Shown: piece after piece, positions 54,780 to 64,000 of the stretch
How positions within the stretch are numbered: position 1 is the first letter of the stretch
Layout of the letters: every line of letters begins with the position of its first letter
DNA from: Amoebophrya sp. A120
Lineage: Eukaryota; Sar; Dinophyceae; Syndiniales; Amoebophryaceae
Direction: 5' to 3'
NCBI GenBank assembly: GCA_905178155.1
Contig: CAJINV010000011.1
Location: 1,819,216-1,883,215 of the forward strand
Length of the DNA: 64,000 nucleotides
Made by a program: the position numbers and the translations under genes
Notes under the pieces: model-generated
What the model was told of the DNA's origin: nothing
The model's input: the letters and a program-made list of their open reading frames with translations, nothing else
The model's database searches: none

Positions 54780-55850
54780 AGTGTTTCTAGCTGGATTTCC
54801 AGATAGAAATGGAGCAGGCCTCTTCAGCTGGAAATCCAGCTGGAAACACTTTGAACAGGCCAGGTGGGAAATGCATTGAAAAGCAAAAGGCGTCTGCAGC
54901 TGCATTTCCAGGTGGAAACGCGCCGCAGATGCCTCTTCCAAATGTTTCTCCAGCTGGAAATGCATTGAGAAGGCGTCTGCCGCCGTCTGGGGAACACCGC
55001 CGGCGGCCAAGCACCAGGCGAGCAGTTGCCCACCACCCTCCCCCGGCGCCCTCCCTCTGTTCGCGAAGGGAAAATCGCGCCCCAGCGCCAGGCGTGCAGG
55101 CGAGCAGCTGCCCACCACCCTTCCCCGGCGCCCTCCCTCTATTCACGAAGAGACCGGCAGAGGGCGCCACCGTCCGCCGTCTCTGTCTCGGAGGAAGGGT
55201 GCGCGCGAGGGAAGCAGGCGGGGGCGAAACAGATTGCATGCGAGCGAACGCGGGGGGCGCCGTTGTTGTCCGGGGGTGCTTGGGGAGGGTGGTGGGCCCC
55301 TGCGCCTAGAGGGCAATGAATGAATGCCCCGCCCCGGCTCCCTTCCTCCATCCACGCGCGCGGCAGGGGCCCCAGCGCGCGAGCGCCCGTTCTGCAAGGC
55401 TGCGCGCAGAAGAAGGGCGCGGGGGGCACCAAGGCGCACAGGGGCGGGGCACGCAGGCAGGCGGCACGAACGGGCCACACCGCAAGCGCGCGGGTGGGGC
55501 GTCACGCGCCAGCGCCTCGCATGGCGCGGACTGTTCCCCTGCTTCCTTCCCCCGTCCACTGGCGCCCGCCCGCTGCCGCGCTTTGCGTTGTTGCTTGGGC
55601 CTAAGGCTTGCCGCCACGCAAACGCGCACCCAGTACGAGCGGGGTCCTCGCGCTCGCACAACAAAAGGGAACCATGGGCGCCATGGCGCTCCTCCTTCGT
55701 TCTTTCAGCAAGAAGCGGCGCAGATGCCTGGCCCCGCCCTGCATCAAAAATTTTCTCCCTTACCCACCCTCTGGCGTTTTTCTTTCCACCCCGTCCACTC
55801 GTTCACCCTCCCACTGCGCGACATAAGTTGCGGCCTTGTAGTAGGTACTT
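54780..55850. repeat. GC-rich repeat-containing region
   Basis: The left part (54.78-55.0 kb) has repeated TTTCCAGCTGGAAA-like palindromes. Then a segment of about 80 bp (GCGAGCAG.TGCCCACCACC...GGCGCCCTCCCTCT) occurs twice (near 55018 and 55098). The rest is strongly GC-rich with open frames on both strands and no protein-like signal. Confidence 0.65.
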
Positions 55851-56444
55851 AGCGGCCTTAGGTTGTTGAGGGAGCCTATGGCATTTTTTCAGCACAAGGT
55901 TTGTTGTTCGTAGGCCACACAGCACAGTGGCGGCTCCGAACTCGTACTATTTTTGCAATTCAGATTTGATGTCTGCGTGCGGCAACACAGACTCACACCA
56001 AAGAATAGCCACGGACCGGCGGACGCACTCTTTTCATGGTATTGGTATAGACAGTTGATTTCGTTTTCGCTATCGACATTTGCGTAAACAGTATTGATTC
56101 GTAGCAGGACACCAGGAGGAACAAGAACAACTCGTCATCAAACAGGATTGTACACATTCTATAGTACATCAACATTGGAGACGACGCCTGAGGACATCGT
56201 ACTTATCATCATCTTCACCGACAGCCCCGGTGCATGTCGAGACAGCGGCCACACTTCTGAAGTCGTCCAACCATGATCTTCATAATTTGCAGCACTTCTA
56301 AATGTCGACAGGACGCTGTGCTCGCCTCTCGTGCCTAGTACCTTCGGCGTAGACACTGCTGCTGGAAAGAAGCATCTCCGTCTTCAGCATGACAGCATTT
56401 TTCAAACAGTGGCTTTCAACCAGCTGCACTTGCGCCCGCCGGCT
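55851..56444. other. Intergenic region
   Basis: About 600 bp downstream of the first ankyrin-RING gene. No feature was recognised. Confidence 0.5.
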
Positions 56445-58193
56445 CTATTTTCGTGACGCCAGGTACACTCTGAAAAGCTTCAACGCATCACACCTGCACA
56501 TCGGACACGCCGGTCTTGTTGTAGAGAAGACTTGTTGGGTGCACATGTGGCACAGCGGCCCGTGCCCGCATGGCTGCACTGCTAAGAACGGGGGAGGGAT
56601 TTTCTCGTAGCACACCATGCATTCGGGTTCGAGCTCAGCACTAGCCTTCTCCACGGAACCACAGCCAGCAGGTGGGACGTTGCATCAAGTGGAAAGATGT
56701 CTGCGTCTAGAAACCTGTCACGCTGAATTGCGCATGATTGCAATTGCAGCTACACATGACAAGCTTCAGGACCGCTTTCTTTTAGTCTTAGTTTCTGATG
56801 CCTAACTTGCATATACGATGAATTGCGTTTTTGCATATTAAGGGAAGCTGCCCGACGTGATTCGCTGCTCCTGCGTTTTTTCAGGAATGGAATCAATGCA
56901 AGACACGCATTAACATTTTACAAGTTCCACCTTTCCAGACCCAGACAGATTTGCAGTCGATACGTTGACTTGAACGCCCATTCGCGCACAGAGATCCACG
57001 CAGCGGTCCGCGAACGTGGGAAACTCGGTAAGCCCTCGGGCTTGGTCACGCAATGCGTCTGCGAGGCGGATGTCCATCATGTCCTTCTGCCGACGGCGGG
57101 CGCAGCGACCAATGCAGTCCGCGATTGCAGTGCGGCCCAGTTGGCGGGCAGTCACCTCGGGCTGACCGAGCAAGAACATATTCGCAACTTGCTCCGCGTG
57201 GATAACTTCCTTTTCGCGCGACTCGACAGTGTGGCTCTCGAGATTGGCCTCGTAGCAGGAGAGTAGGTCTTCCACAATGCCAGCGCTGGCTTCCGCGTCC
57301 CTGGTTATGACTGCAGCCGAGAGTGCGGTTTCGCCCACCGCATTCGTCTCGTGGAACTGAATCTCCTTGTCTCGTGGCCGTGGATTTATTAAATTGCCCG
57401 AATCACTCCAGCGGCACACCGTTCCGGAAGTGAGGCTCTTCACTGTTGCCGCTGCGCGCGGGAGTCCGCAGGACGCCGCGTACGGCACCAGCGTATGAAC
57501 CGGCTCGCTGCTTATCGTGTTCAACAGTATCTTTACCACATCGCGCCGCTCACTGAACACGGCGGCAATAAGCGGCGTGAAACGTTCGGGCCCGTCCTTC
57601 GCGTTCAGGTCAATTAAGTGCCGATAAGTTCTTGCGTCAACATCTTCCCCACGTGGGCTGCTGGTGCTGGGCGAGAGTGGTTGTAGGTCAGCCGCCATTA
57701 AGCGCCGATAAGTTCTTGCGTCAACATCTTCCCCACGTGGGCGGCTGGGCGAGAGTGGTTGTAGGTAAGCCGCCTGCTCAGACAGTATTTGCTCGTAGTG
57801 CTCTCGCTGATTCCGTTCGCTTTCGAAGACAACTGGATCGATGTCCAACACCTGGATTAAACGCAGGTAGTCATTTCCCATCATGGAGGTAGACTCATCT
57901 TCCCAGTACTTCGCTCGGCATAGACGGTACAAGTCGTCTTGCGCAAGTTGGACATCCATCTCGGATCTCACACACCAAACATCATCGTGTTCGTGCCGCT
58001 GTAGAATGTGCAACCGGAGACATTCTCGCGCGTCAATGCCGAACTTTGCTTCTGGCCGAAAGCATCGATTGCAGTCAAGGCAGCCTGCCTCGATTGCAGT
58101 GTGGGGTGGAAGCCCCTTCGCGTTGTCACACGTCGACGTTTCTGCAGGAGGGAGTCTCCGCATGCCCTTGCCCTTGGACTGCTTCTGCCCCAT
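56445..58193 (-). CDS. Probable N-myristoylated zinc finger-ankyrin-RING protein (copy 1)
   Basis: A likely membrane-tethered E3 ubiquitin ligase (inference from the RING). Start chosen at ATG 58193, giving M-G-Q-K-Q-S-K-G-K, a good N-myristoylation signal also present in the paralogue. Next comes a C2H2-like element (CNRCFRPEAKFGIDARECL then LHILQRH), a helical middle, and ankyrin repeats (FTPLIAAVFSERRDVVKILL, and GETALSAAV). The C-terminal C3HC4 RING reads ECMVCYE ... CGHGPLCHMC ... CPMCR. The introner 56683-56962 is removed to join V-Q-V-N-V-P-P-A-G. A direct duplication at 57616-57775 repeats R-G-E-D-V-D-A-R-T-Y-R. Stop at 56445. Tandem paralogue at 59263-61406. Confidence 0.85.
56683..56962. 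mobile_element. Introner, class 1, in ankyrin-RING copy 1
   Basis: 280 bp. The right arm TTCCAGACCCAGACAGATTTG is intact and ends GATA. The left end has mutated to CATCAAGTGG. Exact duplication CGTTG (56678-56682, 56963-56967). Copy 2 has no introner at the matching place. Confidence 0.88.
57616..57775. repeat. Coding tandem duplication, period 84 bp
   Basis: Two units starting near 57616 and 57700 share CCGATAAGTTCTTGCGTCAA and CATCTTCCCCACGTGGGC. The second is shortened in the Ser/Pro linker. Both encode L-Q-P-L-S-P-S...R-G-E-D-V-D-A-R-T-Y-R. The paralogue lacks the duplication. Confidence 0.85.
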
Positions 58194-59262
58194 CTTACAG
58201 CTCAAATTTGGAAAAAAACCTAATACTGTAAGTATGTTCTTCCCAACGGTGATGTTGCAGCCTTTTCTGCATTTCCTCTGCGCATGTGCTCACCCCACAA
58301 AACGAACGAAGATATCGAGGACAGCACTTCAAATGCGATGCACGTACCGGCGCCAACTTCTCTCTTTTTTTCTCGTGCTTCTCTACCATGATAATCGCTC
58401 GGAAAACCCAGTAGCAGGCGTTTTGCTAGTACACAAACAATTTCGGAGAATAGGCTCGATATCCCACTCGATTTTTTTTCTTGCAGCGATTGGGTACTTT
58501 GATTCATACATGAAAGCGACACTCGACACACTCGTCCAGGACTGTGAACATTTTCGCCAAAGCGGTTCACAATCGGTCACGACCACAGACTTCTCTGTAC
58601 AACAACAAGACTCTTAATGCCTGAGAAGCACATGGACATGAGCATGACACGAGATTGCGACCTGCCTTGCATTACAGGTAGAACTGCACTTCTATTTAGT
58701 TACAGTCGGTCGCATAGAGCAATTTGGGAAGAGGACCTAGAAGTGTAGTTAGCGAGGATTTGGATTATAGACAGAATACTAGCACACACTGAAATGGCTG
58801 TGCAAGATTTGATTTTCTATTCTGCGGAAACTCCACCTGGTGACGCAGTAGATGGTTTTTTTTTTCCCTCTTCACCCCGCACAATCGATGCACGGCGCCA
58901 TGGCGACTATGTTGCTGTTGCCTCGCAAAGGCAGACTTCTCGGAAAAGTTCCGCGATTGGGTTTTGTTGCTCTTCTCCGGCAAAGAACAAGGTAACAGGC
59001 GTTCTAGGCGTGACCGGGGCGGAGCACGTCCGGCCGGTCGGACAAATTGTCGTGACAGTTCAGAACTAGGTGAGTCGGTGGCGTAATCTTGTCGCAGGTC
59101 TTGTAGCAGTGCGAGTTGCAGTACCTGTAGCCGCAGCCGCTCAATACTTGTTACCAGCAATTGTCAGTATTTTTGCCTTCCCACTGCTACAGGTGGAAAA
59201 GATGAAGAGCAACATGTTCTCGGGTACAAATGCCGCACCAAGTCGTGCTGTACCGAACCACT
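58194..59262. other. Intergenic region between the ankyrin-RING paralogues
   Basis: About 1.07 kb with no supported gene. It should contain the promoter of copy 1. Confidence 0.5.
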
Positions 59263-61406
59263 TTATTCTTGGTCCCGCATGTACACTTTCAAAAACCCGG
59301 TGATGTTACCTCTACAGACCGGACACCGTTTCTGGAAGTCATCGATCATGAAGTAGTCGATCATCAAGTAGTCGGCGCAACTCTCGCAGAATGGCGCGTG
59401 TCCGCACGGATTGACTGCGAAAATCGGAGGACGACATGGTTCGTAACACACGTGGCACTCGGGCTCGCTTTTTGCGCGCTGCAGCTCCACTTGGACCCCA
59501 ATTTGCGCACAGAGATCCACGCAACGGCCCGCAACCGAAGAAATATCGGACTCCATTCCGGCTTGGGGGTCGCCCAAACTGCCTCCCACGCGACTGTCCC
59601 TCTGCCGCCGGCGGATGAAGTGAGCCACGTAGGCTGCTATCGCATTCCGGCCGAGCATGCGGACGGTCTCTGCTGGATTGTCGCCCAATAACATCTTAGC
59701 AACCTGCTCCACGTGGATCGCTTCTTCCTCGGGCGCCTCAGCAGTACGTGCGTCGAGATTGGCCTCGTAACACTCGAGATATGGATTGCAAATATATCTG
59801 GGTCTGGAAATTTGTAATGCTTGTGCGAAGCCAAACTGGCTGTCGAGTTTGTTTGTATAATGCATCTTGCGCAAGAGCAAGATGACCTTCGCTTGTTTGT
59901 ACTTATCGCAAGAACGCGATTTCTCTCTCGGAATACGCACATTCACGGAGCAAACAAACTTTGTTATGCTTGCCTGCGAAGTGTGGGTATGCTGTTGCAT
60001 TGGCCTTGGCGATCATCCGAGATTTAGCATTACAACTTCCCAGATCCGGACATCTTTGCAGTGGATACGAGCAGGTCCTTCACGATGTCACCACTAGAGT
60101 CCGAATCTGTGTTTCGTACAGCAGCCGAGAGTGCGGTTTCGCCCGTCCCACTCGTCTCGTCGAACTGAATCTCTTTGTCGTGCGGTCTGTGTCCACGACT
60201 TGTTAATTTGCCCGACTCATGCCATCTACGCAGCGTTCCTGAAGTGAGGTTTTTCACTGCTGCCGCTGCGTGCGGGAGTCCGCAGGATGTGGCGTAAGCC
60301 AGCATTGTGTGGACCGGCTCGCTCTTGATGGTGTTGAGGAGCAACTGCACCACTTCACGCCGCCCGCTGAGCACGGCTGCAACAAGCGGCGTCACTTGCT
60401 TGGGCCCGTGTTTGGCATTCAGGTTTACAATTTTTCGCAACCCCCAGGGCTTTTCGCCGGGTCCTAGGGGACGCACAAAAAACTTTTCAGCAGAAAATTC
60501 TTTCCTGCGTTTCTCCATGAGCGAATTTCGTCTCTCTGCCAACATCAGGCAAATCGAATTCGCCGAAGGCGGGTTGCTGGTGTTGCTGTTGCTGGAGCGA
60601 TTAATGTCCTGGAGCGAACCGCTGGGTGGGTCACGCACGCCTTCTCCGGAACGTGTTTGTTTGAAGAGTTTGTTCCACGGACGGACTGGAGCGAGCGCCT
60701 CACTGTCAAGCTGGGCTAGATGAGCGGAGCTGGAGTGCGCGCTCGATGAATGGCGGATACGGAAACGCAGGTCTTCCGCTTGCTCAGAAAGTATTTGTTT
60801 GTAATGCTGGCGGCGATTTTGCTCGTTTTCGAAGACGACCGGATCCAAATCGAGGAGCTCGATCAGGCGCAGGTAATCGGTTCCAGAGGACTCGACTGTT
60901 CCGTCACCCGCACACAGCTCATACAATTCTCGTTCGAGTTGTCGTTCTGCGGAAACTCCAACGTAGTTTTCCATGCATTTGAAGACGCGACTCCAGCTAA
61001 TGCCGCGCTCCGAGTTGTCGCTTTCAGAGTCGGTTACGAGAGCGCTGCTGCTGCGGGTGGGCGGGGCGAAGGTGCAGGAGCCGGCGGCTCGTCCTCTCGT
61101 CGGACGAGTGTAGCCCGGGAATAGGCCCAAGGGCGGTGGCTTCTTACCGTCAGAGGTGATGTCATGCCGTTGCAGCATGTGCAATTCGAGGCATTTACGC
61201 GCGTCGACGCGAAAGAACGCTTCGGGCCGAAAGCACCGGCTGCACTGCGGACAAGTAGCCTGATCCGACTCGTACGCGACTGGCCGGTAGCACTGCATCC
61301 CGGGTCGACGCCTTAATAGTCCTCCGCCCGCGGGTGCACTGGAGGCGTCCGTCGGCGACGGTTCCGGAGGCTGCCTGCGAAGCCCCTTCGACTGCCTTTG
61401 CCCCAT
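59263..61406 (-). CDS. Probable N-myristoylated zinc finger-ankyrin-RING protein (copy 2)
   Basis: Tandem paralogue of 56445-58193. Start ATG 61406 (M-G-Q-R-Q-S-K-G-L-R-R) keeps the myristoylation signal. The C2H2-like element reads CSRCFRPEAFF ... LHMLQRH. A longer Ser-rich middle than copy 1 follows, then shared DYLRLIELLDLDPVVFE, ankyrin repeats (VTPLVAAVLSGRREVVQLLL; GETALSAAV), and a C-terminal RING: ECHVCYE ... CGHAPFCESC ... CPVCR. Removing the introner 59780-60067 joins K-D-L-L-E-C-Y-E-A-N, matching copy 1. Stop at 59263. The predicted role is membrane-associated ubiquitin ligation with ankyrin-mediated substrate binding (inference). Confidence 0.86.
59780..60067. mobile_element. Introner, class 1, in ankyrin-RING copy 2
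   Basis: 288 bp. Ends TATGGATTGCAAATATATC and CATCTTTGCAGTGGATA. Duplication CGAGA versus CGAGC (59775-59779, 60068-60072). Copy 1 is uninterrupted at this place. Confidence 0.88.
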
Positions 61407-62592
61407 ATTGAAACACAAAAATCGCTTGCCTTTATGTTTATTCTACCGACAAAATTATTATTTTACAGTTGTTCGTTAGTGCTCGCAATTGGCAATTTTT
61501 TTTTTTTCAGCAACTGCAACGAAAAATAACAAATACAAAAACTGTACGACGAGAGACACGAATTAAGGTGGGGTTTTTATTCGGTCGACTTATCTAGTAA
61601 TCGGGATTCCAAAAAAAACCTGTCCTTGCGTATTCATTCATGATGTGCTCGAAATCAAATTGGAAATCGGAAATAAATTTACGCATTTTTTCAACTCTCG
61701 ATGTCGGCGAGCGAAACGAAAAGGACAACGACATGATGTTCGATAAGTGTCAAGATTTGGGGAAATTGCACTCAAGCAAAAAAACACACAGACACGAAAA
61801 CATGGCACGAGTGCCACGACCAATTTTACCTAGTTTGAATGAATGGATGAGAAAGAACCGACCGAACTTTGAATTTTGCAGCCTTTTTTGTTTTTGTTTT
61901 GGGTGGATTTCAATTTCGCGGTAAAATGAAGGTTAAACTCAACAAAAAACAATAAACAGACCGTAGATTGTCGGTGTACGCGAAGCTTGTGGCAACACAA
62001 AAAGCAGCACCTGCTTTTCAGTGTCGTTGCTGCGTGGTGCGATCCCTCTCAGAAGCAAAAGTCAAATTCTGCCCTCGCTCTATAAAATGTATGTCATGAA
62101 GCACGAGCGAAATGTGGTGCGCCCCGGCTGCAGCAACTATCTTGTTTTTCTTTGTCGTTCCCCCCATCGAACGACGCGACTAGCACGTTTTCCGCTAAAT
62201 GTGCAGACACAACGAGGGCAACTCGAACTCTCGAACAACAAAAAGTAGGGCCGACCCCCACGATTGATCATTCCATCGATCGAATGAAGCGACTACTCAC
62301 AGAAACAGCGTAAAGAAAGTAGAGATGGATTGAAATCCGTTATGTGAAGTTCTATTTCATGAAAACAACTTTCGTCTTGGTGCAACGGCACGACAACGAC
62401 GATTATTTTTTTACGCCGCGTTCATGAAAGACCAAAATAAAAATTATTCAATTCGTCTTGCAGGGGATTGTATCTAATCACAAGTTGTCGTACTTCTACT
62501 TGCACATCCACATGTACATGATGCATATGTTTACAAAATCTAATTAAATTTTCGCGTGAAATCTGAAATCTGAAGTGCCTTTATCAAGCACT
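61407..62592. other. AT-rich intergenic region
   Basis: About 1.2 kb upstream of ankyrin-RING copy 2 and downstream of the kinase gene. No gene was recognised. Confidence 0.55.
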
Positions 62593-64000
62593 TCAACAAT
62601 CACCAAGCAGCCGATCCCGTATCCCTTGCACGGTGGCTCGGTACTCCGGCACGGCTGACGGCTATCGACTGCAAATATGTCATCTGGGTCGTCTGGAATT
62701 GGTAGATCGGGAGAGTTTATTTCTGATGTCAGGCAAATTGTACAATGACCCGGAATGGTGGTCTCGGTGATGCATGCTCTAGCATTAGCATTAGCATTAG
62801 CATTACAGGATTTGGATTTGCGAAGATCTTGCATGAGGATAAATGCTTTCTCCGGACAGCAAATATTTATCAGAGCGCCCAGGACCAAAGAGCATATTTG
62901 CAATGCATAACAGCATGTCCCCTGCTATAGTCCCGGTTTCAAAATCCACGTCGTGGCGCCCTTTTAGCGTTTCTACGTCTATTTGCAGCAGGTTCCCTAG
63001 CGACCGGAAGGCCGCTTCCTCCGTCCGCGGTGCTGCGCTTGTTCGTTTGTCCTCTGCCCCCTCGAGAAAATGCGTAAACCAGGAATCCACATTCTCCTCC
63101 TGCGCAGCGTGCTGTGTGGGGGTCCCGAAAAGCGGGCTTTCCTCTTCCGTGTGCATCACGTAGGCGGAACGGTCGAGGAGGTAGATCCGCTATCCTGTGT
63201 AAATAAAGCGCCCCCGCGACCCCAAAGCCAGCACGATGTGATAATTCTATATCTGCTAGGTAAGTCCACAAGTTTATTTGCGATTGGCGCATGACGGATT
63301 GATGAGATGCAGATTTTCAGATTTGCATGACAAAACTCTGGGGTCGTGGGGGGCGTTTTTACTTCTCTGGATCATATCCGCAAAATGCACATCCCCACCG
63401 CAAAGCTGTCCGTTTGTCGTGGGTAATAGTGCGCCCTGAGCACAAGTTCCGGAGCACAGTACGTGGCGCGCCCGCACCCTGCGTCCTGCGAACACGAGAA
63501 GAGCCGGTCTTGAGGCAGTGTCGTTGTAGTAGTATGCCCCCCTTGGTCTTCTACTTCCTGGTGCTCCTCCTGACCCTCAGAACTACTACAAGGAGAAAAA
63601 TTATTTTCGTCGTCCGCAGGGTTCGTGTCGCAGAACCCTAGCCGCCCCTCCGCCCCCTCCGGTCGTTCGGCTCTGGAAGATGAACCGCTGCTGCATTCCG
63701 AAGATGTTGCGGCAACACAGGGAAGCTGAGTCCTCGTCGGAAATAAATTGCTCTCGTCACGACAAGAACTTGTGGCAGCTGCCAGGTCGTGATTGCAGCG
63801 GCAATTTAATAAGACCGCAGGCGAGTTCTCTACCAATGAGCTGAAGTTATATGGTGGCGCGGGAGCGGGCTGGAGTTCGAAGCAGCCCGGAGTCATTTTC
63901 TGCTGCAAAAATGCGTCCTCGGCTGGTTCTCGTGGCGGAGCTCCCGTGGCCGAGGCGGCCTGGAGTTGTCCTGTCAAGCCGACACAATTATCGTCCTGCT
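62593..64000 (-). CDS. Protein kinase, C-terminal part (5' end off window)
   Basis: The frame is open at 64000 and enters from upstream. A low-complexity Ser/Glu-rich insertion is followed by a kinase P+1 loop and APE motif (CGRATYCAPELVL), then YYPRQTDSFAVGMCILRIYL, matching subdomains VIII-IX with the conserved Asp and Gly. HRD and DFG are not in the visible part and should be upstream, so the activation segment seems to hold a long insertion. Two introners (63191-63376 and 62663-62909) are removed to give R-I-Y-L-L-D-R-S-A and G-D-M-L-S-A-V-P-E-Y. The remaining C-lobe ends R-D-R-L-L-G-D-C with the TGA at 62593-62595. Kinase subfamily not determined. Confidence 0.7.
62663..62909. mobile_element. 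Introner, class 1 variant, in kinase gene
   Basis: 247 bp. Ends TATCGACTGCAAATATG and CATATTTGCAATGCATA. Duplication ACGGC versus ACAGC (62658-62662, 62910-62914). It holds a GCATTA microsatellite (about four units near 62780). Confidence 0.88.
63191..63376. mobile_element. Introner, class 4-like, in kinase gene
   Basis: 186 bp. Arms AAAGCGCCCCCGCGACCCC and a near complement, TAT...ATA ends, exact duplication TCCGC (63186-63190, 63377-63381). Excision restores the kinase frame. Confidence 0.9.

Overview
The window is nuclear DNA of a eukaryote with intron-rich genes. It most resembles a syndinian dinoflagellate, specifically an Amoebophrya-type parasite (inference, about 0.6). Three things point there: an axonemal dynein heavy chain (a flagellated cell); every supported host gene on the minus strand; and many introns that are themselves small inverted-repeat transposons (introners), a feature I recall being described for Amoebophrya. 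No spliced-leader, tRNA or rRNA gene was recognised.

Layout, left to right. 1-13276: a dynein heavy chain gene, truncated at its 3' end by the window edge just after the AAA4 P-loop. It has about 10 ordinary GT-AG introns and 16 introners. 15005-22121: a complete retroelement with near-identical 494-bp direct terminal repeats, an ORF1, and an ORF2 with an N-terminal GIY-YIG nuclease followed by a reverse transcriptase with YIDD (Penelope-like). 22.1-24.5 kb: duplicated non-coding repeats. 24.5-26.4 kb: a low-complexity proline/serine-rich protein. 26.9-28.6 kb: a DEDD 3'-5' exonuclease-domain protein. 29.2-30.0 kb: TIM23, the mitochondrial import channel subunit. 31.2-36.6 kb: four copies of a GC-rich dispersed repeat and a ~97-bp satellite broken by a 100-N gap. 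37.9-41.4 kb: a pseudokinase-like protein. 43.1-52.5 kb: several unrecognised genes, including a paralogous pair. 53.5-55.8 kb: three different repeat blocks. 56.4-61.4 kb: a tandem pair of probably myristoylated zinc finger-ankyrin-RING proteins. 62.6-64.0 kb: the 3' end of a protein kinase gene.

The most striking system is the introners. I located 24 (23 complete). All 23 complete copies appear to share one structure: termini TAT...ATA, terminal inverted repeats, and a 5-bp target duplication (15 exact, 6 with one mismatch, 2 decayed). In every case I checked by hand, removing the element plus one copy of the 5 bp restores an open, family-consistent reading frame. The termini do not allow a GT-AG intron, so these introns need non-canonical splicing. 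The two ankyrin-RING paralogues carry introners at different places, which shows insertion after gene duplication.
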